Part shown: positions 55,874-64,000 of the stretch, one piece after another | Layout of the letters: each line of letters starts with the position of its first letter | Numbering within the stretch: position 1 is the first letter of the stretch | Assembly: GCA_964035545.1 (NCBI GenBank) | Contig: OZ037767.1 | Location: 11,265,081-11,329,080, forward strand | Direction of reading: 5' to 3' | Origin: Bugula neritina | Taxonomy: Eukaryota; Bryozoa; Gymnolaemata; Cheilostomatida; Bugulidae | DNA length: 64,000 nt | Program-made: the position numbers and the translations under genes | The notes under the pieces: generated by a model | What the model saw: only the letters and a program-made list of their open reading frames with translations | Told to the model about the DNA's origin: nothing | Databases searched by the model: none

Positions 55874-56616
55874 GGCTTTCCATGTACCGATCTGAGATCG
55901 ATCTTAGCGAGATCGATCCATGGAAAGACGCCAAAGATCGATCTCCGTCGATCTGAGCTGGTCGGTCTGTGGAGCTCGAACTCAGATCGATCTAATGTCA
56001 ATAAGACCATGGAAAGACGCCAGATCGATCTGAGAAGGAGAAAAAGACTGCGCGCTACAATGTTGTCTGCTAATAAAAATGATAACTTGTTGATAATTAC
56101 TAAGCAAAGTATTAAATAATTATGATAGCCACCTTTTTAGATGCCAAAACTTTGACTTTCAGTACAATGATTAAGAAAACTCAATTATATGCAGTAGAAG
56201 GTAAAATAATTTGGAGAATTTAAATTGAAATTAAATGACCATTAAGACTTAGTTTCATTAGCTATTTTCTTTGTAATTTTAAGCCTAACAGTCCTGTAAG
56301 TTTATTAATAATCTGCAAGACAGCCATTAATTTTATATAAGCTGTCAAGCTAAAAAATTAAAATTAATTATTTTAAATTGGCCAAATTACCATACACTGA
56401 AAGCTTTGCTGCGTATAGTTTATAGCTGAGATTAAATTTTAGACTACGGCCACCTTGTTTTCAACAGTAGTAGCTTTAATCACTCAAATAGGTGAACAAA
56501 TTATACTTTTAAAGTATCCTTCACTTAAGAGGAGGTAACTTCGCGAGATCGATCTGACACTCTCATGGAAAAACGATCGATCTGAGCACATGTCTCAGAT
56601 CGGTACATGGAAAGCC
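55874..56616. mobile_element. TIR element with GATCGATC subterminal repeats
   Basis: Perfect inverted ends of 24 bp starting GGCTTTCCATGTACCGATCT (left 55874, right inverted ending 56616). Near both ends the words GATCGATCT, CATGGAAAGACGCC and TCTGAG recur in both orientations. The central 500 bp is AT-rich and non-coding. This is the form of a non-autonomous DNA transposon. I do not recognise the superfamily, and no target duplication is obvious. Confidence 0.68.
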
Positions 56617-57259
56617 CGTGAAAACACTTGCGCTCAACTAACGGTTTTCTTTAGAAACCAAACCAAATAGCCCTGGAACTATTTACGATCATTTGGGTTA
56701 CAACGAAAAAACCTTTGCAATCAATTGGCGAAACGTAAGAGAATATTCAGCAAATGCTAGCGATCACATTATTCACTTGTACACAAAGTCGTGACCTCTT
56801 CAAAACATTTAATATAATGCTTAGAATAAATCTTGTAAGATGTTTCGTTTTCAAATTGAAAACAAAATTCAAAAAGTTCAGTAGAGAAGAGAGCTATGTT
56901 CGCAACTAGTACTACATAATGATTACATCCTTATCTTGATAATTTACAAAAAAAGAAAACTCAAGAGCAGATGTTAAACTCTAATATCAATTTTTGCTTT
57001 ATAATAATAATAATAATAATAATAATTCTTATTATAATTATTAGTATACGTAGTCGTATAACTTAAACTATAACTGTATTTAACTAGCCTATAACTTAAA
57101 GTTAAAGTATAACAATTTAACTTTAACAGTTATACTACAAGTATAAGTTCTAGTTTAGTTAATAGTTTAACCTTAAGTTCGGTGAACTAATACTAACAGT
57201 ATTAGTAATACTATCACAATGCCAATTGTCATTGATGATTGATAATCAAAGTCAAAAAA
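56617..57259. other. AT-rich DNA with a (TAA)n tract before the LINE
   Basis: Unassigned sequence to about 57000, then (ATA/TAA)n at 57001-57030 and TAATAC/TAGTAA words to about 57240. Similar sequence resumes beyond the LINE's other end, so the LINE appears inserted into a low-complexity region. Confidence 0.5.
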
Positions 57260-57413
57260 TTATAATCATAATGAATTACCTCCTCCAGATTACGATCATG
57301 CTAGACCACTAGGTAGCAGAAGCGGCATGGCTCATATGTTTATGGTTGGTCAGAAAGTAAAATGCATACAATAGTCCATAAATTGGTTGCAGTGTGTGTT
57401 GCAATATTGTTTA

Positions 57414-60215
57414 TTAGTACAGGTAAGTTAACCTGTCAATGTTTAGATTATTCTGTGTGTAAATTAGTCTTGCAAGGATTGTTCCCTTTAAGGTCACGAA
57501 TTGTTCGTGGCAAGAAGCTGTTATAATAGCAGTTATTATTGGTGCTGACTGATCTCCTAGTGTTTGGGCCCTAGTTTGGATAAAACTTTCCGGGGTGTTT
57601 ATTAGTTCTTCATACGCTGCAGAGAGTGCTGGGTGATATTCTTCCTTTTGGAGTATCCTCATAAGGAGTCTTAGCCGTTGAGTTCTTCTTCTTTCATCGA
57701 GGGCGGCCAGCTCCAGTCTTTCTTTTGCTTCTCGCACTCCTCTTCTACCCTTGATGTTAGCTATGGCTCTTACTGCCCGTGTTTGTACCTCTTCGATGGA
57801 ATTTATTTCTTTTGTAGTATAGGGGTCCCAAACAGCAGAAGCATAGTCTAGGTGAGGAAGGCAGAGGGATTTGTAAGCCATGAGTCTCACTTTTTCGGGT
57901 GCCCAGTGCAAAGCCCTTTTGATCATCCCCAGTTGTTTGTTTGCTAGCAATATTTTGCTCTGGATATGATTATCAAACTTCAGGTTGGCCTGTAGAGTCA
58001 CTCCGAGGTATGTTGATTTGTCCACCTGTTCTAGAACTGTGCCATTTAACGTGTAGTGTGCTGGTATATCTTGCTCTTTGAATGCCATAATTTTGCTCTT
58101 TTTAACATTGAACTCCATACCCCACTTTGAAGCCCAACTTCCTGCTGCATCTATGTTCCTTTGAAACCTTAGTCTGTCTTGGTCATCTGAGACAGGCTGG
58201 TAGAGGAGGGTGTCATCTGCGAAGAGACCAACTTCACAATCAACACAGTCAGGGAGATCATTTATGAACACGAGAAACAGTATGGGGCCGAGCACAGAGC
58301 CCTGAGGTACCCCAGACGTCACTGGCAGTGGTTCTGACTTTTTGCCATCGAGTACGACCCTCTGAGATCGGTTTAGGAGGAAGTTGTGTACCCATCCGAG
58401 CAGATAGTCTTCCATTGGTGCAATTGTTCGTAGTTTCTCCATTAGAAGAGCATGGGGGACCCGGTCAAATGCTTTTGTAAAATCTAGGACTGCTGCGTGA
58501 ACAGCCTTATGTTTATCGACATAGTTCAGTATCTGATGGAGAGTGGCGCATAATTGGGTCTCGCAGGACAAGCCCTGGCGGAAGCCGTGTTGTCTTGTGC
58601 TCAGTACATTGTCAACGTTGGCAAGTATTTTACGTAGGATGAGATGTTCTGCCATTTTACATGGGATGCTAGTGAGTGAGATGGGTCGATAGTTTTGAGC
58701 ACAATCCTCTGCACCGCTTTTATGGATGGGGGTCACATACGCCTCTTTCCACTGGGTGGGGAGCTTCTGTTGATTCATAGAGGTTTTGTATATGATCGCA
58801 AGATAAGCGGATATTAGTGGGAGATCAACCATCAGATCTGCCTTCCTCAGGCCATCCGGACCTGGAGCTTTTCCAGGCTTGAGTTTCTGTATTAACTTGG
58901 CAATACCATTGCTGTCGATATCTGGTGGATTATCTATGTTTGTTGAGTTGGGACCAAGTGATGTCAGTTGGTGCCCACTGTTGAACTGGGAGTGGAAGAA
59001 TTTGTTGAAGGTTTCCGCACAGTTTTCTGGATCTGCATTAAGGGTACCATCAGTCATTTTGAGTTTTATGCGATTTTTGTTATTTGAGTTTCCTTTGAGG
59101 TGCCGGTAAAAGGGCTTACTGTTGCCTTCTAGGAGTGGTTGGATGATTTTATTGTGACCATATTCACTTTTTACCATCCTAAAGACTTTCTTAGCTGTTT
59201 TCCGGATTTCCTTGTATTTCGCATAACTGAATAAGTCCCGGTTTGTTTTGTAGTGATTATAGCTTTTCCTCTCTTTGCGTGATATCCGTCTACACTCTTT
59301 GTTAAACCAAACAGGTTCATTTTTAAGCTTAGACGACAGTACTTTCGTTGGGACATGGTCACATATGGCCTGTTGTAGACTAGATGAAAAATGATCCCAC
59401 ATTTCCTGTACATCTTCCAATTCATCTAGGTCATTTTTAGTTCTTTGCATATCTTCCCGGAATTTGTTGATATCTACTCTGTGGTAATCTTTGACAGTTT
59501 TGGAGGTTACTATATGGTGGTCTTTTGCTTTGTTCCATCGGATATTTGCTTTTATCATGGCGTGATCACTTAGCCCTGGGAAGATTACGTCTTGGGATGT
59601 TAAGTCTTGGGGGGAGTTGGTGCAAAGTAAGTCGAGCGTGTTGCCATGGATGTGGGTTGGTGAGGTTATTAGTTGACTTAGGTTATAGAAGTTCAACATA
59701 CATAGGAATGAGTTATGAAGGACCCTATCCTGGGCCTTCAGTTTGGGTTGATACGTGTGCCAATTAATGTGAGGGAGATTGAAATCCCCGGCTAAGATGA
59801 TGTGGTCATTGGGGAACTGTTGAGTTAATAATTCTAGGTTGCTACTCAATATGGATACATCTCTATCATGTGGGGGTCTGTAGTAACATCCGACAATTAA
59901 GCTCTCCTCTATTCTTACAAATATGATCTCGGCACTAGTTTTATCTTCTATGTTAATTTGGGTAGAGCGCAAGTTGTCATTAATGGCAATTAAGACCCCA
60001 CCCCCATTTACATTACGATCCTTTCTGTAGATCCTTTTGTTGTTATAATCAAAGATGGTGTGACTTGGTATCATCTGATTTATGTGTGTCTCAGTCAGGC
60101 AGATTATGTCGGAATTACATGTTTGTGATGATAGTTCAATAGTTTTGCCTTTGAGAGATCTCACATTGGCAAGAAATAATTTTAAACACTGGCCTGTTTG
60201 GTCATGTATCGCCAT
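57414..60215 (-). CDS. LINE ORF2: endonuclease and reverse transcriptase
   Basis: 933 residues, no internal stop. The N-terminal endonuclease has N17 (FLANVRSL), E42 (LTETH), D144/N146 (AGDFN) and S216-D217-H218 (GLSDHAM), the expected catalytic set. The reverse transcriptase follows from about residue 440 (PGKAPGPDGL, YRPISLTS, VLDFTKAFD with D578, GVPQGSVLGP, and the FADDT box with D667/D668). A C-terminal region of about 200 residues follows with no RNase H signature. All catalytic residues I can check are intact, so the copy could be recent and perhaps active. It overlaps ORF1 by 34 nt in another frame. Confidence 0.93.
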   Translation of the reverse strand: MAIHDQTGQCLKLFLANVRSLKGKTIELSSQTCNSDIICLTETHINQMIPSHTIFDYNNKRIYRKDRNVNGGGVLIAINDNLRSTQINIEDKTSAEIIFVRIEESLIVGCYYRPPHDRDVSILSSNLELLTQQFPNDHIILAGDFNLPHINWHTYQPKLKAQDRVLHNSFLCMLNFYNLSQLITSPTHIHGNTLDLLCTNSPQDLTSQDVIFPGLSDHAMIKANIRWNKAKDHHIVTSKTVKDYHRVDINKFREDMQRTKNDLDELEDVQEMWDHFSSSLQQAICDHVPTKVLSSKLKNEPVWFNKECRRISRKERKSYNHYKTNRDLFSYAKYKEIRKTAKKVFRMVKSEYGHNKIIQPLLEGNSKPFYRHLKGNSNNKNRIKLKMTDGTLNADPENCAETFNKFFHSQFNSGHQLTSLGPNSTNIDNPPDIDSNGIAKLIQKLKPGKAPGPDGLRKADLMVDLPLISAYLAIIYKTSMNQQKLPTQWKEAYVTPIHKSGAEDCAQNYRPISLTSIPCKMAEHLILRKILANVDNVLSTRQHGFRQGLSCETQLCATLHQILNYVDKHKAVHAAVLDFTKAFDRVPHALLMEKLRTIAPMEDYLLGWVHNFLLNRSQRVVLDGKKSEPLPVTSGVPQGSVLGPILFLVFINDLPDCVDCEVGLFADDTLLYQPVSDDQDRLRFQRNIDAAGSWASKWGMEFNVKKSKIMAFKEQDIPAHYTLNGTVLEQVDKSTYLGVTLQANLKFDNHIQSKILLANKQLGMIKRALHWAPEKVRLMAYKSLCLPHLDYASAVWDPYTTKEINSIEEVQTRAVRAIANIKGRRGVREAKERLELAALDERRRTQRLRLLMRILQKEEYHPALSAAYEELINTPESFIQTRAQTLGDQSAPIITAIITASCHEQFVTLKGTILARLIYTQNNLNIDRLTYLY

Positions 60216-61213
60216 TCCCCCGAAGGAGATTTTGTCTGTATTCTCATATTTCTTATCCGATAGTCAGTTTCTTGGTCAGTGTCACTGTTTTCCCCTTTCA
60301 TTCGCTTTATCTCTTGCCGAAGGGCATACTGCTGGTCACGAATCTCTTTGCATTCATCAAGTTTGCAGTAGATCTTGCGTCCACGTAGTGTAGCATTTGT
60401 TCTTTTTAGGAATTCCCACTTTGAATATTCGTCTGGAAATTCTATTTTAATCGGCCCTGGTTTGTTTTTGTCAACTGGTCCTGAGGTCTGTAAGCGTATT
60501 GCTCTTAGGGGTTTCGGAGTTGCATGAAAAGTATCACTCGTCATTAAGTCTTTAATCATCTCCAGTGCGCTTTTACCTTCCTGTTCATCTATGCCATAAA
60601 GAACGGCATTATTTTTCCTGTTTTCAGTCTCCCGTTGTTCAATACTCTTCTTCAGCAGATTTCGAGCACTGTCGCTGATCTCCATCCCTTTCTTCAGGTT
60701 TTCAGTATTTGACTTTGCAGCGTCGGCATATGATTTCTCTAGTTTTGTCATTCTTTCTTCAAGGGCAGTGTTTGTTGCTCCAATCTTTGCATTAATTTGT
60801 TGCATTATGTCTTCAATTTTATTAAGCTTTCTTGAGTGGGTGCTGTGAAGCGCAAGAGAGTCTTCACCGTTGTTGCTCACCCTGTCTCGGCCTTGAAGAG
60901 AAGCTTCAATGACTGGAAGGTATGTGTTGCAGAACCATTTCACATTCTTTTCATCCATTTTGTCTAGCGTAGCAACATCTGAATTGGTGAGGCTTTGGCA
61001 GGTACCATGGAACCAATCATCACAAAAATCACATTGGATCCACTTAGCACCAAATTTTTGAGAAAGGCCCCTTGTGTTAGTAACATAGCAATCGACATTG
61101 TTACAAGTTTTGCATTCTGGGTTGGCTGAGTCTTTGTTTTTGTCACTTTGAGACTGTTGTGATCCTGGTTGTGGTTGGCTTTGAGTGTTCCGGGCACCAG
61201 CCATCACGGACAA
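60182..61213 (-). CDS. LINE ORF1: PHD-finger, coiled-coil nucleic-acid-binding protein
   Basis: 343 residues. The Gln/Ser-rich start is followed by a PHD-type zinc finger: C34, C37, C61, C64, H69 (CDDWFHGTC), C72 and C95. The position of the eighth ligand is Tyr98 (KWFCNTYL) where WxCxxC is usual. Residues about 125-195 look like a coiled coil (LNKIEDIMQQINAKIG, LEERMTKLEKSYADAAK), and a basic C-terminal part follows (KRTNATLRGRKIYCK). By analogy with other LINEs it should bind the element RNA. Its end overlaps the ORF2 start, suggesting reinitiation or a similar route to ORF2 translation. Confidence 0.88.
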   Translation of the reverse strand: MSVMAGARNTQSQPQPGSQQSQSDKNKDSANPECKTCNNVDCYVTNTRGLSQKFGAKWIQCDFCDDWFHGTCQSLTNSDVATLDKMDEKNVKWFCNTYLPVIEASLQGRDRVSNNGEDSLALHSTHSRKLNKIEDIMQQINAKIGATNTALEERMTKLEKSYADAAKSNTENLKKGMEISDSARNLLKKSIEQRETENRKNNAVLYGIDEQEGKSALEMIKDLMTSDTFHATPKPLRAIRLQTSGPVDKNKPGPIKIEFPDEYSKWEFLKRTNATLRGRKIYCKLDECKEIRDQQYALRQEIKRMKGENSDTDQETDYRIRNMRIQTKSPSGEWRYMTKQASV

Positions 61214-61257
61214 CTAGAATCTTGTGTTGTAGTAACAATACAATATAATAATAATTA

Positions 61258-62645
61258 TGTTTATAATTATTATTATTATTTATAATACTATACTAAATTA
61301 CTAATACAGTATACTAATTCGTAGTATAGTATAGTTATTGGTTTCTAAGATCTAGAGAGCAAAAAATTACTTTTTGTATGTTTTTGTTTGGGGGAAATTT
61401 TTTGTATGCTTTGAGTATGTTTGGATATGAGGCACGCCCTACCTAAGTGGTGAATTTTGAACCAAATTGGCATAAGAATTTAAATTTTAAATTTTTGCGT
61501 CCGCCATCTTCGCGACCTTGACCTTTATCCTTTATAATGATATAAAGTATTAATAATGGTACAAAGTATACTATTAGTCTTACTAAGAGTTATACTATAA
61601 CTATAAATTTCCAGCGTTTTAAATTCAACAATTATCCAGGTTGCTTGGTGGACTACTGACTAGGCTTACATTTTGTTCAGGGTTTAAGACCAGTCCACTG
61701 GCAATGCTAAACTAGTTGATTTTATTTAATTTACTTTTACTGTTTTAGGTTTCACAGTTGTTGAAGGTTTTTAAAATCAAAGATAGAATTAAAAAAGGCT
61801 AAATAAGATACAATTTTTTAACCAAAATCATGGGCAAAATTTTTGGATTTCATAGATCTAACAATAAAGTATAAAACCACAACCTGTGCGCCTTCTCTAG
61901 CTTAATAATAATAGTGTCATCAAGTAAATACATGGAATAGGCAATAGCCTTAGACTCTACAGTAAACTTTGTCTTAGTTACAAGGTCATGGAGTAAAACT
62001 CTATAAGTATAATTCTCTCAGACTCATATACTCATTTTATAATAATTATAATTGCCATGTACAAGGTGAAGGTGGTGTTCATGGTGATGGTGGTCATGAC
62101 GGTTGAATTTAATTATAATCTGAATCATGATAGAAAAATTGTTGCTGATACTCTTTTTGATTTATTATTACAAACACATTGCATGGCGATGGTGATAGTT
62201 ATCATTGTATTGATTGTCAACATAATCATGTTCATTGTGACTGTTGAAAACTAGCTTTACTTACTTCACTTACTAACATCAATTTTATTCATACAATTTC
62301 GGTAGTTTTAAAGACTTGAGGCTGCACACTAATTATTTCACAAAACTTTTCTATGACAATTTTTCCTTGACCTGTACTCACATAAACTATAATTTGTAGT
62401 ATTAAAAAACTTTTCTGGGGATTTCGGCATTGATAATAATTGGTTGTGAATAATACACTAGTTGCAACATTAGCTTTTTCTATTTTAAATTTTTAATTAA
62501 GAATTTGTGATATTAGCTTTTTCTTATGTAGATTAGCACGCACACCAGGAATTTGTAATCACCATTGATGATCAAGGCTAAGAAAAATATATAGTTGCTG
62601 CGAAATTCTATCTTCCTGTTTGATTATTCATATTAGATAACAAGA
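61258..62645. other. Intergenic region upstream of centrin-3
   Basis: TAATAC/TAGTAA low-complexity sequence at about 61240-61330 and 61540-61610. A short complex island at 61360-61530 and a GGTGATGGTGG-type stretch at 62060-62110 are also present. The ORF of 65 codons at 62057-62254 is low-complexity and not accepted. The centrin-3 promoter should lie in the last few hundred bases. Confidence 0.4.
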
Positions 62646-63479
62646 ATGAGTTCTGCAAGGTAGGCCTGATTACTAATAACATAAGAAAGATATCGCTTAG
62701 TTATCATTTAATCTTACATTATGTTACTCGGTGACTCTTTTCTCTTTCTATGGCATAGAGGATATTTTCAAAGTAAAATTAGTGAATCTCTAAGCTTGAT
62801 AACATAAAAAGTGCAGAAGACACTTTATTATTAAACTCCTTATCCTTTGACAGGTGTCTACTTGATGTTCTATCGATTAGTTGTCTTCTCTTGTACACCA
62901 GTTCTATCTCTTGATATTGTATATGTTAGTTGTTTTTTCTTGTACACCAGTTCCCTATCAATTAGGTCTGAGCATTCCAGGGCAGACAGAGTTGCTCGTC
63001 TAAAGAGGCGACGTGAACTCACCGACGAACAGAAACAGGAAATAAAGGAAGCCTTTGATCTGTTTGATTCAGACAAAGATAGGCTCATAGATTATCATGA
63101 GTTGAAGGTACTGATAGTTTTACTAACAATATAGTATGCTATTTCACTAGCAAACCATTGGTGTGATTCCAATGGCTGGATATAACTAATATAGGTCAAG
63201 TAGTAAAACAAGTTTTGGTATATATTTATTTGATAAGGTATACAGAATTAGTATGCATGAGCTCTTACTTGGATTTTCAAGTATCATCTAATTGTTGTTT
63301 CTGTTAGTAGTATACATAGATTAGTTTTAATTTTTATGACAGAAATGTGTTTGTAAACTTCAAGGTATCACTCAAAGCTCTTGGATTTGAGAGAAAGAAA
63401 GCTGAAGTGCTCAAGATTCTCCGTGATTACGATAGAAACAACAGCGGGAAAATCTGCTTTGAAGATTTTAATGAAGTTG
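62646..63479 (+). CDS. CETN3: Centrin-3, first three coding exons, partial
   Basis: EF-hand protein of centrioles and basal bodies. Exon 1 is only 14 nt (62646-62659, MSSA plus AG), exon 2 is 62966-63107, exon 3 is 63365-63479; the gene continues beyond the window. The 90 residues visible match centrin-3 closely: [19 protein letters not shown], first EF loop D39-E50 ([12 protein letters not shown]), [21 protein letters not shown], and a second, degenerate loop ([12 protein letters not shown]) ending NEV at a GTAAGT donor. KAEVLKIL and CFEDFNEV fit centrin-3 rather than centrin-1/2. EF-hands 3 and 4 would be in later exons. The tiny first exon is inferred from phase and the MSSARSE start, and is the weakest part. 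Confidence 0.9.
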
Positions 63480-63549
63480 GTAAGTTAAAATTATAAGTAG
63501 TGGAAGCTCTGCTTGTTTGATATACTTCTATGCTTTGTCAAATTGTTAT

Positions 63550-63735
63550 AGACCGATAGGATAGTAGACCAATAGGATAACAGACCAATAGGATAGTAGA
63601 CTAATAGAATAGCAGACCAGTAGGATAGTAGACCAATAGGATAACAAACCAAAATGATAGCAGACCAATAGGATAGCAGACCTATAGGATAGTAGACCAA
63701 TAGGGTAGTAGACCAATAGGATAGCAGACCAATAG
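63550..63735. repeat. 16-bp minisatellite in CETN3 intron 3
   Basis: About 11.6 copies of AGACCAATAGGATAGT with scattered substitutions (AACAG, GCAG). It generates minus-strand ORFs reading YWSAILLVYYPIGLLS-like repeats that are not genes. 63736-64000 is remaining intron without features. Confidence 0.95.
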
Positions 63736-64000
63736 AGGGGTTTCAAACATCCCTCTAGAGGAATTTGTATTTTAAAGTTGTCTCCCCCTAAAGGTATTGG
63801 GGGCAGTCTCCATAATATATAGAAGGTCCATAAAATAAGTAGAAATGTAAGGTTTGAGTGAAGACTACTACTAGTATATGTTTCATTTTTTCTGAGATTA
63901 ATATTTTGGCATAAGTACACATATGAGCAGTTTCAAAAAATTTTTAAAAAATTTTGTTAATGATAAATGGCACAAAAACAAAACTTCAAAGCATATTTGT

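Larger units (their letters stand above)
57260..61250 (-). mobile_element. Apparently full-length two-ORF LINE, CR1/L2-like
   Basis: Minus-strand non-LTR retrotransposon with both ORFs open and overlapping, a short 5' UTR (about 40 bp above 61213) and about 150 bp of 3' UTR below 57414. It has an apurinic-type endonuclease and a reverse transcriptase, without an RNase H domain. A PHD-finger ORF1 suggests the CR1/L2 side of the Jockey group. Ends are approximate because both flanks are AT-rich and no target duplication could be fixed. Confidence 0.82.

Noticed and set aside
63491-63920. Minus-strand hydrophobic repeat proteins
   Set aside because: Reading of the 16-bp minisatellite in the CETN3 intron.

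Overview
This is animal nuclear DNA: AT-rich, with spliced genes (GT-AG introns of about 0.1-3.6 kb), long microsatellites, minisatellites and many transposon remnants. The genes are all conserved bilaterian genes and the translated exons resemble human orthologues. Together with the PHD-finger LINE and the tRNA-derived SINE, this points to a bilaterian invertebrate, perhaps a lophotrochozoan. No species call is possible from the sequence alone. I rebuilt exon structures by hand from splice consensus, reading phase and family alignment from memory; no search was run.

Layout. 1-310 is an AT microsatellite. 542-864 (-) is the first coding exon of a steroid 5-alpha-reductase that runs off the left edge. 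2458-3353 is a decayed mariner. 4327-9179 (+) is VTI1B (7 exons), with a 2-kb array of a 30-bp repeat in intron 4. 10391-20317 (-) is glutathione synthetase (11 exons); intron 9 holds a 3.2-kb TIR transposon relic and intron 2 a hAT-like MITE. 20668-25250 holds a perfect hairpin, a non-autonomous element with CCGAAGG repeats in both ends, a decayed ORF and low-complexity TAATAC/TAGTAA sequence. 26886-31415 (+) is an otubain (8 exons) whose stop codon lies in a minisatellite. 31.4-44.3 kb is gene-poor, with one candidate secreted-peptide ORF, a 102-bp perfect palindrome, a MITE and a SINE inserted into an older SINE. 44338-45604 (-) is FOXG1 (2 exons). 51122-54778 (-) is BPNT1 (7 exons). 55874-56616 is a TIR element rich in GATCGATC. 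About 57260-61250 (-) is an apparently full-length two-ORF LINE. 62646-63479 (+) is the 5' part of centrin-3, which continues past the right edge.

The genes form no operon or pathway. They cover lipid/steroid reduction, endosomal SNARE fusion, glutathione synthesis, deubiquitination, forebrain-type transcription control, phosphoadenosine/inositol phosphate hydrolysis and centriole function. The unusual content is in the repeats: several TIR elements I cannot assign, three perfect fold-back palindromes, and minisatellites that touch gene structure (a stop codon in OTUB1, splice donors in BPNT1).
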